From contig NZ_JAMLIG010000001.1 of assembly GCF_023954305.1 (NCBI RefSeq), forward strand, positions 1,674,001 through 1,738,000: a DNA stretch of 64,000 nucleotides. Reading direction: 5' to 3'. This stretch comes from Mesorhizobium sp. Lineage in GTDB: Bacteria > Pseudomonadota > Alphaproteobacteria > Rhizobiales > Rhizobiaceae. This document shows positions 62,017 to 64,000 of this stretch, piece after piece; the first letter of the stretch is position 1, and every line of letters begins with the position of its first letter. Both the position numbers and the translations under genes were made by a program. A model generated the notes under the pieces. It was not told the DNA's origin. It searched no databases and saw only the letters and a list, made by a program, of their open reading frames with translations.

Positions 62017-62927
62017 ACGCGATCGAGGTCAACGGTCTCGTCAAGCGGTTCGGCGACAAGACCGTCGTCGATCATGTCTCGATGAGCGTGGCGGAAGGCG
62101 AGATCGTCGGCTTTCTCGGACCCAACGGTTCGGGCAAGACGACCACCATCCGCATGATGTGCGGCCTTCTCACCCCCGACGAAGGCGAAGGGGAGGTCCT
62201 CGGATACGATCTTCGCCGCGACAGCCTGATGATCAAGCGGGAGGTCGGTTACATGACGCAGCGGTTCTCGTTCTACGAGGACCTGACGATCGCCGAGAAC
62301 CTCGAATTCGTCGCCCGGCTCTACCGGCTGAAGCCGGTGGCGAAATTCGTCGACGCCACACTGGAAGAGCTCGGCCTGAGCACGCGGCGCAGGCAACTGG
62401 CCGGAACGCTGTCGGGAGGCTGGAAGCAGCGGCTAGCGCTCGCCGCCTGCATCATGCACCGCCCGAAGCTGCTGTTGCTCGACGAGCCCACGGCCGGCGT
62501 TGACCCCAAGGCGCGCCGTGAGTTTTGGGACGAGATCCACCGGCTCGCGGCGCGCGGGCTCACCGTGCTCGTCTCCACCCACTACATGGACGAAGCCGAG
62601 CGCTGCCATCGCATCAGCTACATCTCCTACGGCAAGCTGCTCGCCACCGGTACGGTGGAGGAAGTGGTTCGCAATGCCGGCCTCTTCACCTATGTCGTTC
62701 GCGGGCCCGGACTGGAGAAAATCTCCGCCCGGCTGCGCAACTCGCCGGGTGTCGAGCAGGTCGCGCCGTTCGGCACGACTCTGCATGTGGTCGGTCTCGA
62801 CCGGAACGCGCTCGAGACGGCGCTCGCCGCGGTCGAGGGCGGCGGCGTCTCCTACGAGGAAGGCGAGACCAGCCTGGAAGATGTGTTCATCCAGTTCATG
62901 GCCCGGTCAAAGGACAATATGTCGTGA
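62013..62927 (+). CDS. ABC exporter ATP-binding protein (YbhF-like)
   Basis: The 304-residue protein has Walker A GPNGSGKTTT (36-45), a Q-loop MTQRFSFYEDLT, signature LSGGWKQRLALA, Walker B LLLLDEPTAG and the H-loop VSTHYMDEAE. Most YbhF proteins are about twice this long with two nucleotide-binding domains; this one is a single domain, so it must dimerise. It overlaps the upstream gene by 4 bp and the next as GTGA. Confidence 0.94.
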   Translation: MNAIEVNGLVKRFGDKTVVDHVSMSVAEGEIVGFLGPNGSGKTTTIRMMCGLLTPDEGEGEVLGYDLRRDSLMIKREVGYMTQRFSFYEDLTIAENLEFVARLYRLKPVAKFVDATLEELGLSTRRRQLAGTLSGGWKQRLALAACIMHRPKLLLLDEPTAGVDPKARREFWDEIHRLAARGLTVLVSTHYMDEAERCHRISYISYGKLLATGTVEEVVRNAGLFTYVVRGPGLEKISARLRNSPGVEQVAPFGTTLHVVGLDRNALETALAAVEGGGVSYEEGETSLEDVFIQFMARSKDNMS

Positions 62928-64000
62928 CCGCATGGTTCTCCCTCGGCCGGCTCGGCGCCATGCTCATCAAGGAGTTCATCCAGATGCGGCGCGACCGCAT
63001 TACGTTCGGCATGATGCTGGGCGTGCCGCTGGTCCAGCTCGTACTCTTCGGCTATGCGATCAACACCGACCCGAAGCAGCTTCCGGCAGCCCTGGTCGCG
63101 CTGGGCAGCGATCGCTACACGCGGGCGATCGTGTCATCGCTCGAAATGACGGGCTATTACCGCTTCGACCACATCGTCGGATCCGCCGCCGAGGCAGAGG
63201 AGCTGATGGCATCCGGCGAGGTCGCCTTCGTGGTGACGATCCCGTCCGATCTTGCGCGCCGGGTCGATCGCAAGGACCGCCCTTCGATCCTGATCGAAGC
63301 GGACGCGACCGACCCGGCGGTGGCGTCCGGCGCCATTTCCACCGTCTCGACGGTCGCCTCGCGCGCGCTGCTGCGCGAACAGGGCCAGGAACAGGCAGCG
63401 GCCGCGACGGCGGAAGGCCAGCTCGACGTGATCGTCCACCGCCGCTACAATCCCGAAAGCATCTCGCAATACAACATCGTACCCGGGCTGCTGGGCGTCA
63501 TCCTTCAGATGACCATGGTGATGATGACCTCCATCGCGCTGACCCGCGAGACCGAACGCGGCACAATGGAGAACCTGCTCGCCATGCCGACCAGCCCGGC
63601 CGAGGTCATGCTCGGCAAGGTTCTGCCCTATCTCGTCGTCGGCGCCGTTCAGGTCGCGGTGGTGCTCGTTGCGGCGAAGCTTCTCTTCGCCATCCCCTTC
63701 GTCGGCAGCCTCGGCCTGCTTTTGCTCTCCGTCCTGTCCTTCGTCTTCGCGCTGGTGCTGCTCGGCTACACGATCTCCACCATGGCCCGCACCCAAATGC
63801 AGGCGCTGCAGCTGACGTTCTTCTTCTTCCTGCCGTCGCTGATGTTGTCCGGATTCATGTTCCCCTTCCGGGGCATGCCGCAATGGGCGCAGACGCTCGG
63901 CGAATTCTTTCCGCTCACGCATTTCCTGCGCGTGGTCCGGGCGATCATGCTCAAGGGCGCCGAGTTTCCGGCCGTCGCCTTCGAAATCGGCATCCTTTGC
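62924..64000 (+). CDS. ABC-2 type permease (YbhS/YbhR-like), cut by the right window edge
   Basis: GTG at 62924 overlaps the ATPase stop. The frame is open to the window end (about 359 codons). An N-terminal membrane helix (FGMMLGVPLVQLVLFGYAI) is followed by a periplasmic domain with the RYNPESISQYNIVPGLLG segment and then the ABC-2 helices with TSIALTRETERGTMENLLAMP and a FFFFLPSLMLSGFMFPF block. It is the membrane partner of the ATPase and HlyD protein. A second permease probably follows beyond the edge. Confidence 0.9.
   Translation, partial: MTAWFSLGRLGAMLIKEFIQMRRDRITFGMMLGVPLVQLVLFGYAINTDPKQLPAALVALGSDRYTRAIVSSLEMTGYYRFDHIVGSAAEAEELMASGEVAFVVTIPSDLARRVDRKDRPSILIEADATDPAVASGAISTVSTVASRALLREQGQEQAAAATAEGQLDVIVHRRYNPESISQYNIVPGLLGVILQMTMVMMTSIALTRETERGTMENLLAMPTSPAEVMLGKVLPYLVVGAVQVAVVLVAAKLLFAIPFVGSLGLLLLSVLSFVFALVLLGYTISTMARTQMQALQLTFFFFLPSLMLSGFMFPFRGMPQWAQTLGEFFPLTHFLRVVRAIMLKGAEFPAVAFEIGILC

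Overview
The window looks like a chromosomal stretch of a high-GC alphaproteobacterium of the Hyphomicrobiales, most like the Phyllobacteriaceae (Mesorhizobium or Aquamicrobium relatives). The reasons are the hrcA-rph-rdgB-hemW-rsmI-yraN series, a Sinorhizobium-type phospholipid N-methyltransferase, bacterial transglutaminase-like and DUF1330 proteins, ATGA-coupled operons, and long inverted-repeat intergenic elements of the rhizobial kind. The genus is inferred from protein resemblance, not from a search.

Positions 1-11430 are accessory. A truncated EAL-domain protein and a lone serine recombinase come first. Then an IclR regulator faces a tightly packed operon: a tripartite tricarboxylate-type transporter (TctC-TctB-TctA), a PuuC-like aldehyde dehydrogenase, a class III aminotransferase and two short-chain dehydrogenases. 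Its substrate cannot be named from sequence.

Positions 10741-22989 are a uronate and plant-polysaccharide block: two GntR regulators, uxaC, a TRAP transporter (DctPQM), kduI, kduD, a KdgF-like cupin, decarboxylating 6-phosphogluconate dehydrogenase, a YghZ-like aldo/keto reductase and a GH43 beta-xylosidase. Together they suggest import of hexuronates and clipping of xylan-derived oligosaccharides. Dehydrogenase, kinase and aldolase steps must be encoded elsewhere.

Positions 22986-30714 are a complete histidine utilisation locus of the formimidoylglutamate deiminase type: hutU-hutG-hutH-hutI on the minus strand, and hutF-hutC on the plus strand, around a palindromic HutC-type operator. Large inverted-repeat elements sit between hutG and hutH and between hutH and hutI.

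Positions 30800-37922 hold a cytochrome c, an exported caspase-like protease with about ten C-terminal TPR-like repeats, cysK, an adenosine kinase-like PfkB enzyme, a small lipoprotein overlapping an orphan gene, and a beta-barrel outer membrane protein.

Positions 37962-58313 are mostly core: a TRIC/UPF0126 protein, grpE, an MmcQ/YjbR gene coupled to hrcA, rph, rdgB, hemW, rsmI, yraN, dnaK, dnaJ, pmtA, pyrF, phaZ and a transglutaminase-like protease. A two-gene guanidino-metabolism pair, an NDUFA9-like protein and a TauE/SafE exporter are inserted between yraN and dnaK. Beyond it lie a TMEM43 protein, a small drug transporter-like protein and a cysteine-cluster protein. The right edge carries a TetR-controlled YbhGFSR-like ABC efflux operon, cut by the window end. 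Its promoter is covered by a perfect 24-bp palindrome and its first mRNA appears leaderless.

No rRNA, tRNA, CRISPR array, insertion sequence or replication origin was recognised.
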